Below, piece by piece: positions 22,539 through 34,541 of a stretch of 64,000 bases of DNA. The translations under genes were made by a program, and so were the position numbers. The stretch comes from Quillaja saponaria (Eukaryota > Streptophyta > Magnoliopsida > Fabales > Quillajaceae): assembly GCA_029379385.1 (NCBI GenBank), contig CM055613.1:21098001-21162000 (forward strand), given 5' to 3'. The notes under the pieces are model-generated. The model saw only the letters and a program-made list of their open reading frames with translations, had not been told where the DNA came from and ran no database searches. How positions within the stretch are numbered: the first letter of the stretch is position 1; each line of letters begins with the position of its first letter.

Positions 22539-25470
22539 ATGGCTAGTATTTTAAGAAGTTTCTTTAATTCTATTAACTCTTATGGTTTTAGTTCTGATAG
22601 TTTTTCTAAAAATAATAAAGAAATTATACTAATAGAAAATATAAAAAATGAATTGCAAAACTAGAATTCATCTCAAATTTCCAATAAACATATTTATAAG
22701 AAATAAAATTTTAGTCTAAAGCAAGACTATATAATTAAGACAATGAGAGAATCAATACCTTTAAAGGAAGGTCAAGACACTGCTAAGTTTTTTTCTTTTA
22801 AATTGATAGAAGAACATAAAAAGAAATTTAAGTATCTACACATAGGAATGGTTCAGGTCGCATTAAAACCATTACCTGATTTGGACTAAACACATATGCT
22901 TTGATTTGTGTAAGAGATACTAGACATAATAAATTCTCAGACTCCTTATTAAGATTCATAGTATCGAGTCTCTGTGATGGACCTATATTTTTTAGCTGTT
23001 ACCCAAAATTTTCAATTTCATTAACAGATTAAAACATAATGAATACTTTAACCTTAAATATTCAATCTCATGGTTTTGATATGTTTCCTAGATCTAAAAG
23101 CATAGTCCTAATATATAGAATTTACTATGAAGTCATGAATACCATGGCTCCTAATACCAGAATAAAATCCAAAAGAGGTGAAACCACCTTATTTATAGCT
23201 AATCTAGCTAAAACCAACATGGTGGTCCCCTAAAACAATAACTTGAGATCAGGTAAAGCTTCATGAAACCTGGAAAATAGACCAAGGAATTCCACCAAAA
23301 AAACTAGAAACTAAAGACCTAGAATCGGTTATAGAATATACCGATAGTGATATAGAGATAAAATTTTCATCAAATAGAAAGATTAGATTAAACTTAGGAG
23401 AATCTTCCAGAAGGATATCTACTTTTTTTATTCCCACAACTGAAAATGAAAGAAAACAGATAATAAAAGGAATCATAAAGTCAAAAGATCAGGTTAGCCA
23501 CCCTCAATATCAGGTAGAGACACCTTTAAATGAAGGGTTAAAGTCACATTTTAGAGATAATTCTCCAACCCCTTTTAAAATGGGATACATCATTTGCATG
23601 GTATCCTCAAAAGAATCTATTCATCCTTTCACTAATAAACATAAATGGTTCTACATAGTCTTTAGTGAAAAGGAAAGAAATTATTGTATTTCAATGCATA
23701 AGCAGTATATGGAAAAATTCCATAAAAAAACAGGATTTTTCAATTGGTTAGAAAGAGCTTACAAGTATTGTAAAAAAAAAAAGAATGACCTGATTTTGAG
23801 AATCCTCGGTTTTTGAATGTATTAGAAACTGCTTATCAAAATTTATTTACAAGAGAGGGAAAAAAATAATTTTGTCATTCATCCTCCATTCATCCTCCTT
23901 TTCTATTAAAAAATCAAAAAGAGAAATAATAGTTAATCCTTATTTAGCTATTCCAAAAGAAGCCTCCACTTCAAGTGCTTTGATTGAAATATCCAACCAA
24001 AATAATTATATAAATTTATTCCTTCAATCCTTAGGAAAGCAATCCTCTAGGATAGAAAATTTTCTTGTTGAAGAAAAATATTCTTAGCAGATAGTTTCCC
24101 AAACTTCATCAGAGTTTTCTAGTAAACAAACTTAAAAAATAAATCCTATTATGATGAAGCCCCCATCTGAAATAAATTTGAAATTCAAAAAAAAAATAAA
24201 ATTAATGATAAAAACTTTGTAGATGAATTAGTAAACAGGCTACAAAAATTAAACCTGTCAGAAAAGAAAAGTGTTAATATGTTGAGTCAAAACCAACCAT
24301 TATCTTCTAAAAAAGACTCACATCTAGAAGTTAATAAATTTTACTGGAATAAAAGGATGCCTACTGCACCATCAAATATGTACTATCCAAGACCCTCACC
24401 TTTAGACTTCTAGTAAGAGGATAATGCGATTCAAGATAGGGTCCAGTTTGATGGTAAGTTTATAGTATAATGGAATATAGATGGTCTAGTAGAATATTAA
24501 ATTCTTCAAACTACAAAGCACATGCTTATGTATGCAGTAGCATATTGGTCTAACAGAAATAATGATAGAAAAATAGCCCTAGCAATAATAAATGGATTTA
24601 CTGGTCAGTTTTTAGGCTGGTGGGACTTTCATCTATCTGAAATCTCTAGATAAGAGATTTTAAATTCTTTGAAACAAGAAAATAAAATTTTGATAACTAA
24701 TATAGTTAATACTTTAATCTATATAATAATAAATCATTTTGTGGGAGCTAATATGCTTAAATTGGATAAATCACACGAACAATTAATAAATCTTAGGTGT
24801 CCAGATCTGTCCCATTTTCAATGGTATAAAGATGTTTTTTTTTTTTATTGAGAATTTATTAGAGACCAGACAATCAAGTTGATTTCTAGAAAGAAAAATT
24901 CTTAACTGGTCTACCAATTCTATTTGCAAATAAAATAAGAAATAAATTGAAAGATAAACATGGAGGTAATATACCTTACAGTAACTATATTTATGGTGAG
25001 TTGGCCTAAGAGGTAGTGGCAGAAGGAATATCATTATGTAACGATATCATATTAAAATGCCAAATAGATAAAGAAAAACTAAGTGAGAAAAGAGCATTAA
25101 AAAATTTCTTTGAACAATTTGGATACCCTACAAGAAGCCAATTCAAACAGTTTAAAAAAACTCAAAATTTTCAAAAGAAATTCTCTAATAAATCTTATAA
25201 GAGAAAACATTATAAGAATAATAAAAAGGCAAAATAGGTTATTACAAATCTAGTAAAAAACTTGTAGCTAAGGAAACTAATTTTAAAAGAGTTCCTATTT
25301 GTTATAAATGTGGAAAACCAAGTCATTACCAAAATAAATGCAGCATTAAGAAGAAGATAAATGCCCTCTGAATCAATGAAGGATTAAAAAAATCATTGTG
25401 TCAAATCCTGTTAGAAGAGTCTGATGAAAAAAGAGAAGAAATGAATGTTTTTTATAATAGAGCAACCTAA
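22539..25470 (+). pseudogene. Copy C: movement protein-capsid polyprotein
   Basis: An ATG at 22,539 begins the gene. The movement protein core lies around 22,790-23,230 (KYLHIGMVQVALK, then MNTLTLNIQSHGFDM and RGETTLFIANLAKTN), with stops at several points. A middle region with the segment HKWFYIVF around 23,640 leads into the capsid-like part at about 24,400-25,240. A CCHC zinc knuckle at 25,300-25,341 (CYKCGKPSHYQNKC) keeps all four metal-binding residues and is in frame, the best preserved knuckle of the cluster. The gene is not translatable as a whole. The 3' boundary is approximate. Confidence 0.86.
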
Positions 25471-27974
25471 GACAGATTCAACCACAGACTCGGAAGAATA
25501 ATCTAATTATGAATCAGATATCTGTAAAAAAATCTAAGTGTTGTTCTGACAACGATTGTGATAAGTGTATCCTTAAATCTATAGGACTAAATAACTTTAG
25601 TCTTAATGTCTCAAAAGAAAAAAGTCTGATTTTAGACTTAATAGACAAAATTAATGACCTAGAACAGAGAAGAATCCAACTTGAAAGTTATATTCAATTG
25701 TCTTTTAGGGATAAGAGTTCAGGAGTAAAAGGAAGTAAAAAAAGACGATTCTTATTCTTTCAAAAATATAATTGATAGAGTAAAAACTGTTAATACATCT
25801 TCCAGAGAATCGACCATAATTGATTTAAAATCAGAAATTAATGAAATAAAAGAATAATTAAGAACTCTAAAAAGAAGAGTTTCAATATTAGAAGAGTCAG
25901 ATGAAGATTAATTTCAAATTTTTTTTATATGGGAATCATCAAAAGAAATAAAAGAGCAAGAACCTGAACATAAGGAAAAATGTGTAATACTTCAAGAATA
26001 TGATGAAAGATATTTTAATACCATAAATGATCCAGAAAGATAGATTTGTGCTATAGAATTAGTAATAGCCCAAAAATAGTTCACTAAAGTAATAATTGTA
26101 GTGAACAATAAATTCACTTTTTAATCAATAGTCCTAATAGATTCAAGAACAGATTTAAACTATATCAACGAAGGATTGGCACATTCAAAATACTATCAAA
26201 AGACTACTCAAATCCTTTACACTGCAAATGGAAATCGTCTAATAATAGACCATAAACTATCAAATGCTGCAGTCTGTAATAATAAAGTTTGTTTTCCTCT
26301 AACCTTTTGTTCTAGTAAAGGGATTATCTCAAGGAGTAATTATAGGAAATCATTTCCTGCATATGTTATTCCCTATATCTAGAATTGATGAGTCAGGGAT
26401 AGAATAAACTATTAAAGGAAGACAAATTAAATTTGAATTTAAAAACCTAGAATGCATGAAATAAATCTAATGAAAGATACCATTAGAAGGAAAGAAAAAT
26501 TTCTGATGTCTCTAAAAGAAGAGATTAAGTACAAAAAAATTGAAAAACAATTAAAAACTTCAAAATTATAAGAAGAAATTAAAAAATTTCAAGACAAAAT
26601 AGAACAAACAATATGTGCTGAAATTCCTAATGCTTTTTGGAATAGGAAACAAGACATAATTGAATTGTCCTATAAACTATATTTATCTGAAAAACATATT
26701 TTTACTAAGGCTAGATCTATTGCTATGGGACCTAGACATTTAGAAATTTGTAAAAAAGAAATTGAGGAATTATTAAAAAAGGGATTAATAAGAAAGAGCT
26801 ATAGTCCCTGGAGCTGTCCAGTATTTTATGTAGAAAATATGCTAAACTTAAAAGAAGAGTTCCAAGATTAGTTATTAATTATAAACCTTTGAACAAAACT
26901 CTAAGATGGATAAAATATCTGATTCCTAATAAAAAAGATCTGTTTAATAGACTTTATGCTGCCAAAGTATTATCTAAATTTGATATGAAATTAGGATACT
27001 GGCAAATAGCAAAAAATGATAGGTATAAAACTGCCTTTACAGTACCTTTTGGACATTATGAACGGAAATGTCATGCTCTTTGGATTAAAAAAATGCTCCA
27101 TCTGAATTCCAAAATATTATGAATGATATTTTTTATCCTTATCATGAATATATAACTGTGTACATTGATGATATTTTAGTGTTTTCTTCTTCCATTTCAA
27201 ACATCTTCATATGTTTTTGAACATTGTCACCAAGGCAAGAATAGCAGTATCAGTAAAAAAGGTAAAAATATTCTACACTGCAATTTGATTTCTTGGTCAC
27301 AATATTTATAAAGGATCAATTATACCCATTGATAAAGCTATTCAATTTGCTGACAAATTTCCTAATGAATTAAAGGAAAAACAACAATTACAAAGATTTT
27401 TAGGAAATCTCTATTATGTAGGAGAATTTTATAAAGATTTTACTTTGAACTGTAAATTATTATTTACAAGACTAAAAAAAAATCCTCTTGAGTAAAATAA
27501 TGATTTCACTGAAGCTGTTAAAAGAATATAGCAAAGAGTTAAAGAACTTCCTTGCTTATGTATTCCTCACTCATATGCCTACAAAATTATTGAAATAGAT
27601 GCATTTGAATTAGGCTATGGAGGAATCCTTAAACAAACAATTGCTAATAAAAAACAATTAGTTAGATTTACCTCAGGAACATAGAAAGGAGCTCAACAAA
27701 ACTATTTTACAATGAAAAAAAAGAAATGTTATACATAATTTTGTACATTACTGAATTTGAGTCCGACTTGTTAAACAGAAAATTCTTATTAGGAATTGAT
27801 TGTAAATCCGTTAAAGATATACTTCTAAAAGATGTTAAAAACATAGGATCAAAACAAATATTTGCCAGATGGCAAGGGATTATTTCTGTTTTTGAATTTG
27901 ATATAGAATTCATCAAAGGAGAATCTAATTCTTTGCCTAATTTCCTAACAAGAGAATTTTTGCAAGGATCCTAA
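25471..27974 (+). pseudogene. Copy C: protease-reverse transcriptase-RNase H
   Basis: A Cys-containing, charged N-terminal region (25,509-25,775) precedes the protease, whose active site reads DSRTDLN (26,140-26,160). The essential Gly of DSG is replaced by Arg, a G-to-A change. The RT begins near 26,640 (FWNRKQ, PRHLEICKKEIEELL). It keeps the catalytic YIDD at 27,161-27,172, but is frameshifted near 26,850 and 27,090. RNase H retains its first Asp (IDAF, near 27,600). The last 82 codons to the stop at 27,972-27,974 are open (FARWQGIISVFEFDIEFIKG). No integrase is present. Confidence 0.88.
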
Positions 27975-27980
27975 AGGGAA

Positions 27981-29042
27981 ATGAGTAATGTCCTAATCAA
28001 GCTCTCCTGCAAGACGAAATATCCCTATTCCTAATACTAAGGAATCTAACAAAGAATTCTTATGTGATTAGGCTTATGAATTAGCCATTCATTGTAATAC
28101 CAAGGATTTTAAATATCCCCACATTTCTCTATCTTATAAAAAAAATAGCTTTAATTGAGAAAAGATATGCTAATTTAGCACCCTATAAGATAGCTCTATT
28201 CTATCTTAACAATCATCTTCCTTCTGAATTAGAGCCCAATATACTATTTAAATATCCTTATGGATACATAATTTGTGTTCTCATAAAACCTGGATAAGAG
28301 CAGGGACAGAATGGGTTTATTCCAAACTCATAATTTATAAAGTTATGAAGTCCGAGGAGTGGGATATGGATCTATACCGACATAAATAAATAGGAGACAA
28401 AAGGATATTTCCGCGACTACAATTAATTCGATTATATGGCCGCATGGGAGAATTTGTCTTTATTCAAAAATAAAGCAAGGAAACATAGTTAGTTTCTCAA
28501 ATTCACTTTTACTGAGGAACCTTCTCCTAATACTTTTTCACAATGGTTTAAAACCTAGTACTTTTCATGGGGATTATTTGCTATCTCCTTACCAAAATAT
28601 GTTCATCAATATTGGTTAAGATTCTGTGAGAATAATAACTCTCTAGAATCTCAAGATAAAATCATTATGTTCACAGCTTATTATCAACTTTCAAGGATAA
28701 TTAAATGGGAGTATATGGTAAAAGATTATTCTACTTCTGCTTTTGGGAGTATTCAATCTATATCATGGTTAATTAGAAGATCCCAAATTAAGTGGTGGGA
28801 TAACTTTTCTAATTTTGAATAAAATCTTAATAATTTCCAAAAGTTGGGATCTTAAAGTCCCATGCTTCAGTTTATAAAAAAACCTTATTTAAACTAAAAT
28901 AAAAAGGAAAGGTTTATTTGTCTTCTCCTCCAAAGACAACATCTAGAAAAAACTTTTAAAAATTCTACAAGATACTAGTTCAGACATGAGTCAGGATGAC
29001 CGGGCTTATTTTCAAGATTTACAAGATCCATTCAATGAAGGA
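27981..29042 (+). pseudogene. Copy C: distal TAV
   Basis: The ATG at 27,981 is 6 bases after the pol stop, the same spacing as in copy A. The TAV-like sequence follows with early frameshifts (near 28,020) and many stops. It keeps recognisable segments such as the KWWDNFSNF region near 28,790. The copy breaks off at 29,042 inside the C-terminal acidic part, where non-viral AT-rich DNA begins. This defines the right end of the palindromic arm. Confidence 0.8.
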
Positions 29043-29102
29043 GTCCCTAGAATATCATTAGTCAAGAAATTATTATTATTATTTCTATTGATTTAATTTA
29101 TT

Positions 29103-29148
<46 letters not shown>

Positions 29149-29314
29149 GAATATATTTATGTATTTATTAGTATTCTATGAATTATTTTATTATATGTTT
29201 ATATGCGTTTTCAAAAAAATTAGCGTTTCCATACCGTTTCCTATGCTGTTTCCCAAATCGTTTCCGTTTTCAAATTTACCAAAACAATACCTCAAAATGA
29301 ATTTTAATTCCTTG
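29043..29314. repeat. Non-viral AT spacer with (TA)n microsatellite
   Basis: A TA dinucleotide run lies at about 29,108-29,147, followed by a stretch rich in GTTTCC words (29,215-29,300). It separates copy C from copy D and contains no gene. Confidence 0.75.
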
Positions 29315-29332
29315 CTTTAACTCAAATTTTTA

Positions 29333-32240
29333 ATGGCCAATGTCTTAAGAAAGTTCTTTAACTCTATTAATTATTCTAGTTCGAATTCCAATAGTTTTTC
29401 TAAGAATAATAAAGAAATCATATTAGTAGAAAATATAGAAAAAGAATTATAAAACTAGAATCTACCACAGACTTCCAATAAGCATGTTTCTAGAAAACGA
29501 AGTTTTAATATAAAACAAGACTATATAATTAAAAATACGGAAGAATCAATCGCTTTAAAAGAAGGACAAAATACGTTTTAATCTTTTTTCTTCAAAATTA
29601 ATTGAAGAACATAAAAAGAAATTTAAGTATCTTCACATAAGAATGGTTCAGGTTGCGTTAAAACTTTTAGCAAGATCTGGATTAAATACTTCAGCCTTAA
29701 TATGTGTAAGAAATACAAGGCACAATAATTTTTCAGATTCCTTATTAGGATGTATTGAATCAAGTTTATGTGATGGTCTTATATTTTTTAGCTTCTATCC
29801 AAACTTTTCTATCTCATTAACAGATCAAAACCTAATGAGTGGTTTAACATTAAATATACAATTTCATGGTTTTGACATATTACCATGATCAGAAAATGTT
29901 ATCGTAATATATAGGATTTATTACAAGATTATGAATACTACGTTACCTAATGCTATAATATAATCTAAGAAAGGTGAAACAACTTTGTTTATAACTAATC
30001 CAGCAAAAATAAATATGATCGTTCCTAGGCAATATATTAGGATCAGATTAAATTACCTGAAATTTGGAAAATAGATCAAGGAGTTTTGCCAAAGAAAGCT
30101 GAAACAAGATATTTGGAATTGGTAATAGAATATACCATTAGAAATGTAGAAATAAAATTCTCATCTAGTAGAAAAATTAGGTTAAATTTAAGAGAATCTT
30201 CTAGAAGGTCTTCTACCTCTTCTTATACCTTTAATAGATGAAAGGAAAAGGGTAGAAGGAATTATCAAATCAAAAAATCAAGTCATTCACCCACAATACC
30301 AAGTAGAAATACCTTCTGAACAAGAGTTAAAGCCACCCTCTAAAGATACCTCTCCTACTCTTTCAGAGATGAGATACATTGTTTATATGTTATCTTTAAA
30401 TACTCTATGTATCTTTTTACAAATAAGCATAAATGGTTGTACACTACTTTTAGTGAAAAGGAAGAAATTATTGGAATTATATGCATAAACAGTATATGAA
30501 AAAATTTCATAAAAAATTTGGATTCTTTAATTGGCTTGAAAGAGCATTTAGATATCACAATAAAGAATGGCATGATTTTGAGAATCCTCAATTTCTAAAT
30601 GTTTTAGAAGTTGCTTACCAAAATTTCTTCACAAAAGAAGGAAAACACGTTTCCTTAATTCATCCCCCAAAATTTTCCCTTTCTATTAAAAAATCTAGAG
30701 GATAAATTTTGGCAAGTCCTTATTCGGCTATGCCAAAAGAAGCATCTACTTCAAGCACTTTGGTTGAAATATCTAACCAGAATAACTATACAAACTTATT
30801 CCTACAATTTTTAGGAAAACAATCTTCTAGGACAGAAAATTTTCTTATACAATAAAAATTTTCATAACAAATCTTTTCACAGTTTCAGGATCCTCCCAAA
30901 AGAAACATAAATAGTAGACTCAATAATGATGAAATCTCCTCCTTAAGTAAATCTGAAATTTAGAAAAGATACTAAAGTTAATGATAAAACTTTTGTTGAT
31001 GAATTAGTAACTATATTACAAAAGTTAAATTTGTTTGAAAAGAAAATTACAAGTGTTAATGTGTTAAGTCAGAACAAATAAAATTTAACTGAAAAATAAA
31101 GATTCTTACTTGGAAGTTAATAAACTTCATTGGAATAAAATAATAGATATTGTCCCATCAAAAATATATTATCCTAGACCGTCACCTCTGGATCTTCAAT
31201 ATGAAGATAATGACATCTAGGATAGGGTACAATTTGATGGAAAATCAATAGTTGAATGGAATATGATTGGTTTGGCAGATATCAAATACTTAAAACTACT
31301 AAACACATGCTTATGTATGCGGTAATATATAGATCAAATGAAAATCAAGATCGTGAAATAGCATTAGCTATAATATGTGGATTCACTGGTCAGTTACTTG
31401 GATGGTGGGAGATTTCCATCTGTTAGAAATCTCTAAACAAGAGATTTTGTCACTGATATAGTTAATACTCTAATCTATAGAATAATAAATTATTTTGTGG
31501 GAGCTAATATACTTAGATTAGATAAATCTCTTGAATAATTGATAAATTTAAGATACCTAGATTTATTTCATTTTCAATAGCTCAAAAATGTTTTTCTACT
31601 TAGAGTTTATCAAAGGTCAGATAGTCAAGATAATTTTAGGAAAGAGAAATTTTTAGTTGGTTTTCCAACTCTATTTGCTGATAAGATTAGAAATAAATTA
31701 TAAAAAAAAAAAAACATATAGGTAATATACCTTATAGCAGCTATACTTATAGAGAGTTAGCTTTAGAAGTAGTTTCTGTAGGAATATCTTTATGTAATAA
31801 TATAAAGTTAAAACACCAAACAGAGAAAGAAAAATTAAGTGAAAAGAAGGCGTTAGGAACCTTTTATGAACAATTTGGTTAACCTATCGTCATTATAAAC
31901 AGTCTAAAAAGACTTAAAAATTTAATAAAAGTTTTCTAATAAGCTATACAAGAGAAAACATTATTAAAAAGATGATAAAATTAAAATATGCTATCAAGAA
32001 TTAAGTAAAAAAAACCTATAACAAAGGGAACTAATTTTAGAAAAATTCTTATCTACTATAAATGTGGCAAACCAGGATATTATCAAAATAAATGTCGAGT
32101 TAAAAATAAGATAAATACTCTTCAGATAGATAAATGATTAAAATGATTTTTATGTCAAATTCTTTTAGAAGACTCTGAAGAAGAAAAAGAAGAGACTTTT
32201 GCTTTTATTTTAGAGCAACTTTAAAAAAGTTAGAGTCAAA
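29333..32240 (+). pseudogene. Copy D: movement protein-capsid polyprotein
   Basis: An ATG at 29,333 opens the gene, without a primer site or promoter upstream. The movement protein core is open at 29,643-29,888 (VQVALKLLARSGLNTSALI, CDGLIFFSFYPNF). The segment at 30,481-30,705 holds the later HKQYMKKFHKKFGFFNWLE part. The capsid region is broken many times. Its zinc knuckle (about 32,052-32,096) has lost the first Cys (now Tyr) and the His (now Tyr). Sequence differences from A and C, shared with E and F, place it in a second viral lineage. Confidence 0.84.
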
Positions 32241-33715
32241 CTAAGTAGAAAATTTTGATTATGAGTCAGAAAATTCTAAAAAACCTCAATGTTGTTTTGA
32301 TACAGATTAAGAGGAGTGTATTATCCAAACTTTAGGGTTAAATAATCTTAGTATTATTGTATTTTCTAAATAAGAGAGTTTAATTTTAGACTTCATAAAT
32401 AAAATTCAAGACCCAGAAGAAAGACGAATATAATTAAAAAATTATATTCAAATATCTTCTAGGAAAAAGAATAATCCAAGAATCAAAAGAAGTATAAGAG
32501 TCATCTTAATCTTTCAAAAATATAATTAAAAGAGTAAAAGTTGCTAATATTTCTTCTAGCGAATCAAGTGTAGCTGATTTAAAATCTGAATATAAAGGAA
32601 GATTAAAAAACTCTAAAAAGAAGAATTTCATTGTTAGAAGAATAAGATGAAAATCAATTTCAAGATCTTATGTGAGAATCTACTAACGAGATAAAAGATC
32701 AAGAATTTGAGGAAAAAAGAGTAATGGTTCCAGAAGCTGAATAATGATCTCTTAATATATTAAATGATCCAGAAGAATGGGTTTACGCTATGAAATGAGA
32801 AATAGGCTCAAAAATGGTTCATTAAAGTTACTATTATTGTGAACAATGAATTTAGTTTTCAATCCATTACTCTAATTGATTCAGAGTAGGCTTAAATTAT
32901 ATCAATGAAAGATTAGTACCCTCTAAATTCTATCAAAAGATTACTCATATCCTTCATGCTGCAAGTGGAAACAGTCTGGTAATAGATTACAAATTATGCT
33001 AATGCAGCAGTCTGTAATAATAAAGTATGTTTTCCTTTACCTTTTGTTTTAGTGAAAGGTTTAGCCCAAGGGGTTTTTCTAGGAAATCATTTCTTGCATA
33101 TGTTATTTCCTATCACTAGAATAGATGAGACAGAAGTAGAGTCAAATATTAAAGGAAGACGAGTTAAATTTGAGTTTGTGGAAGAACCGAGAATACATGA
33201 GATAAATCTAATAAGAGATATAATTAAGAAAAAAGAAAAATTCTTGATGTCGTTAAAAGAAGAAATAGAATACAGAAGGATTGAAAAATAATTAAAAACT
33301 CCAAAATTGTAAGAAGAAATTAAAAAATTTCAAAATAAAATAGAAACAAAAATATGTGCTAAAATTCCTAATGCTTTTTGGAATAGGAAACAATATATAA
33401 TTGAACTGTCTTATAAGCTAGACTTTAATAAAAGGCAAATACCTAAAAAAGCTAGACCTATTGCAATGGGTCTAAGGCATTTAAATATTTATAAAAATAA
33501 AATAGAAGAATTGTTAAAAAAATGGACTTATTAGGAAAAGTTATAGTCCTTGAAGTTATTCAGTATTTTATGTTGAAAATGCTGCTGAATTAGAAAGAGA
33601 AGTTCCTAGACTCGTTATTAATTATAAACCTTTAAATAAAGCTTTAAGATAGATAAGATATCTAATCCCTAATAAAAATAATCTTCTAAATAGACTATAT
33701 GCTGCCAAAATTTTC
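32241..33715 (+). pseudogene. Copy D: protease and truncated reverse transcriptase
   Basis: The protease region near 32,876-32,900 reads DS followed by a two-base deletion and stops, so the active site is destroyed. The linker at 33,052-33,291 is open (GLAQGVFLGNHFLHMLFP). The RT starts near 33,380 and runs to a YAAK stretch at about 33,700, before the YIDD site. There the sequence switches abruptly to viral intergenic DNA. RNase H and TAV are absent. Confidence 0.84.
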
Positions 33716-34146
33716 CTTTGGAGTGTTTAGTAAGTTCTTGAGTATTTGTGTAAAGTTCTTGTAAGATAAGTCTTGAGTGTTTGACAAATTGAACATCTTC
33801 AAATCTACACTTAGAAAATTCAAAGCTTGTACAAGTGACTATATTCCTACTTTAATGTAAGTATCTTTTCTTTGTACTAAATTTCATATGCAATAAAAAA
33901 CTTTGTTCATTATATCTTTGAATTTGCTTTTATTTACTCTTATTTAATTTGTGTTTGATTAAGCATGCTTCCCCTACTGGTATCAGAGCCATAGGTTAGT
34001 AGAGAATATAAATAATCTTAAGTATTAATCTATTAATCTTCATAGTCAAGAAGAAAACCTAGGAAACGAAGTTGAGGCATCAAAAAACCCATGTAGTCCA
34101 TTAGAGTTAGGACATTGAGGGTTGTATAAGTCTTTTGACAGGTTAC
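33716..34146 (+). promoter_or_regulatory. Viral intergenic/leader segment joined to truncated copy D
   Basis: The segment corresponds to the second half of the viral intergenic region, with AATAAA at 33,892-33,897 and a perfect tRNA-Met primer site TGGTATCAGAGCCA at 33,978-33,991. About 155 bases of leader follow. The leader stops near 34,146 without reaching a gene. The TATA box is not included. Confidence 0.85.
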
Positions 34147-34338
34147 TTCTTCATTGATATAGTTTAAGTCTACTCTTGAATCAATTAGAGCAATGGATTA
34201 AAAACTAAATTCATTGTTCACTACAATAGTTATTTTAGTGAACCATCTTTAAGGTATTACTAATTCTATAGTGTAAGCCCATCCTTCTGGATCATTTAAC
34301 ATAGTAAGAGATCCTTCTTTAGTTTCTGGAATCATTAC
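34147..34338 (-). pseudogene. Inverted 190-bp viral protease fragment
   Basis: On the minus strand this matches the protease-proximal region of copies E and F (the stretch around the active site, here with a Ser in place of the Gly-containing triad context, and the upstream IALIDS-like sequence). It sits between two plus-strand leader segments, each with its own primer site. It is too short to encode anything. Confidence 0.82.
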
Positions 34339-34541
34339 TCTTTTTTCTCTATTGGTATCAGAGCCATAGGTTAGTAGAGATTAGGAATAATCTTAAGTAT
34401 TAGTTTATTAATCTTTATAGTCAAGAAAAAAAATCTAGAAAATGGAGTCCAGGCATCAGAAAACTGGTGTAATCCGTTAGAGTTAGGACATTAAGGATTG
34501 TATAAATCCTTTGATAGTTTACTTTTTGACTTGAAGCTTTA
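34339..34541 (+). promoter_or_regulatory. Copy E: primer site and leader
   Basis: A second perfect TGGTATCAGAGCCA primer site (34,353-34,366) is followed by a 175-base leader to the first ATG of copy E at 34,542. The upstream side joins directly to the inverted protease fragment, so promoter and poly(A) signal are missing here. Confidence 0.88.

Noticed and set aside
29108..29147. A CRISPR-like or structured repeat array
   Set aside because: It is a plain TA dinucleotide microsatellite without spacers.
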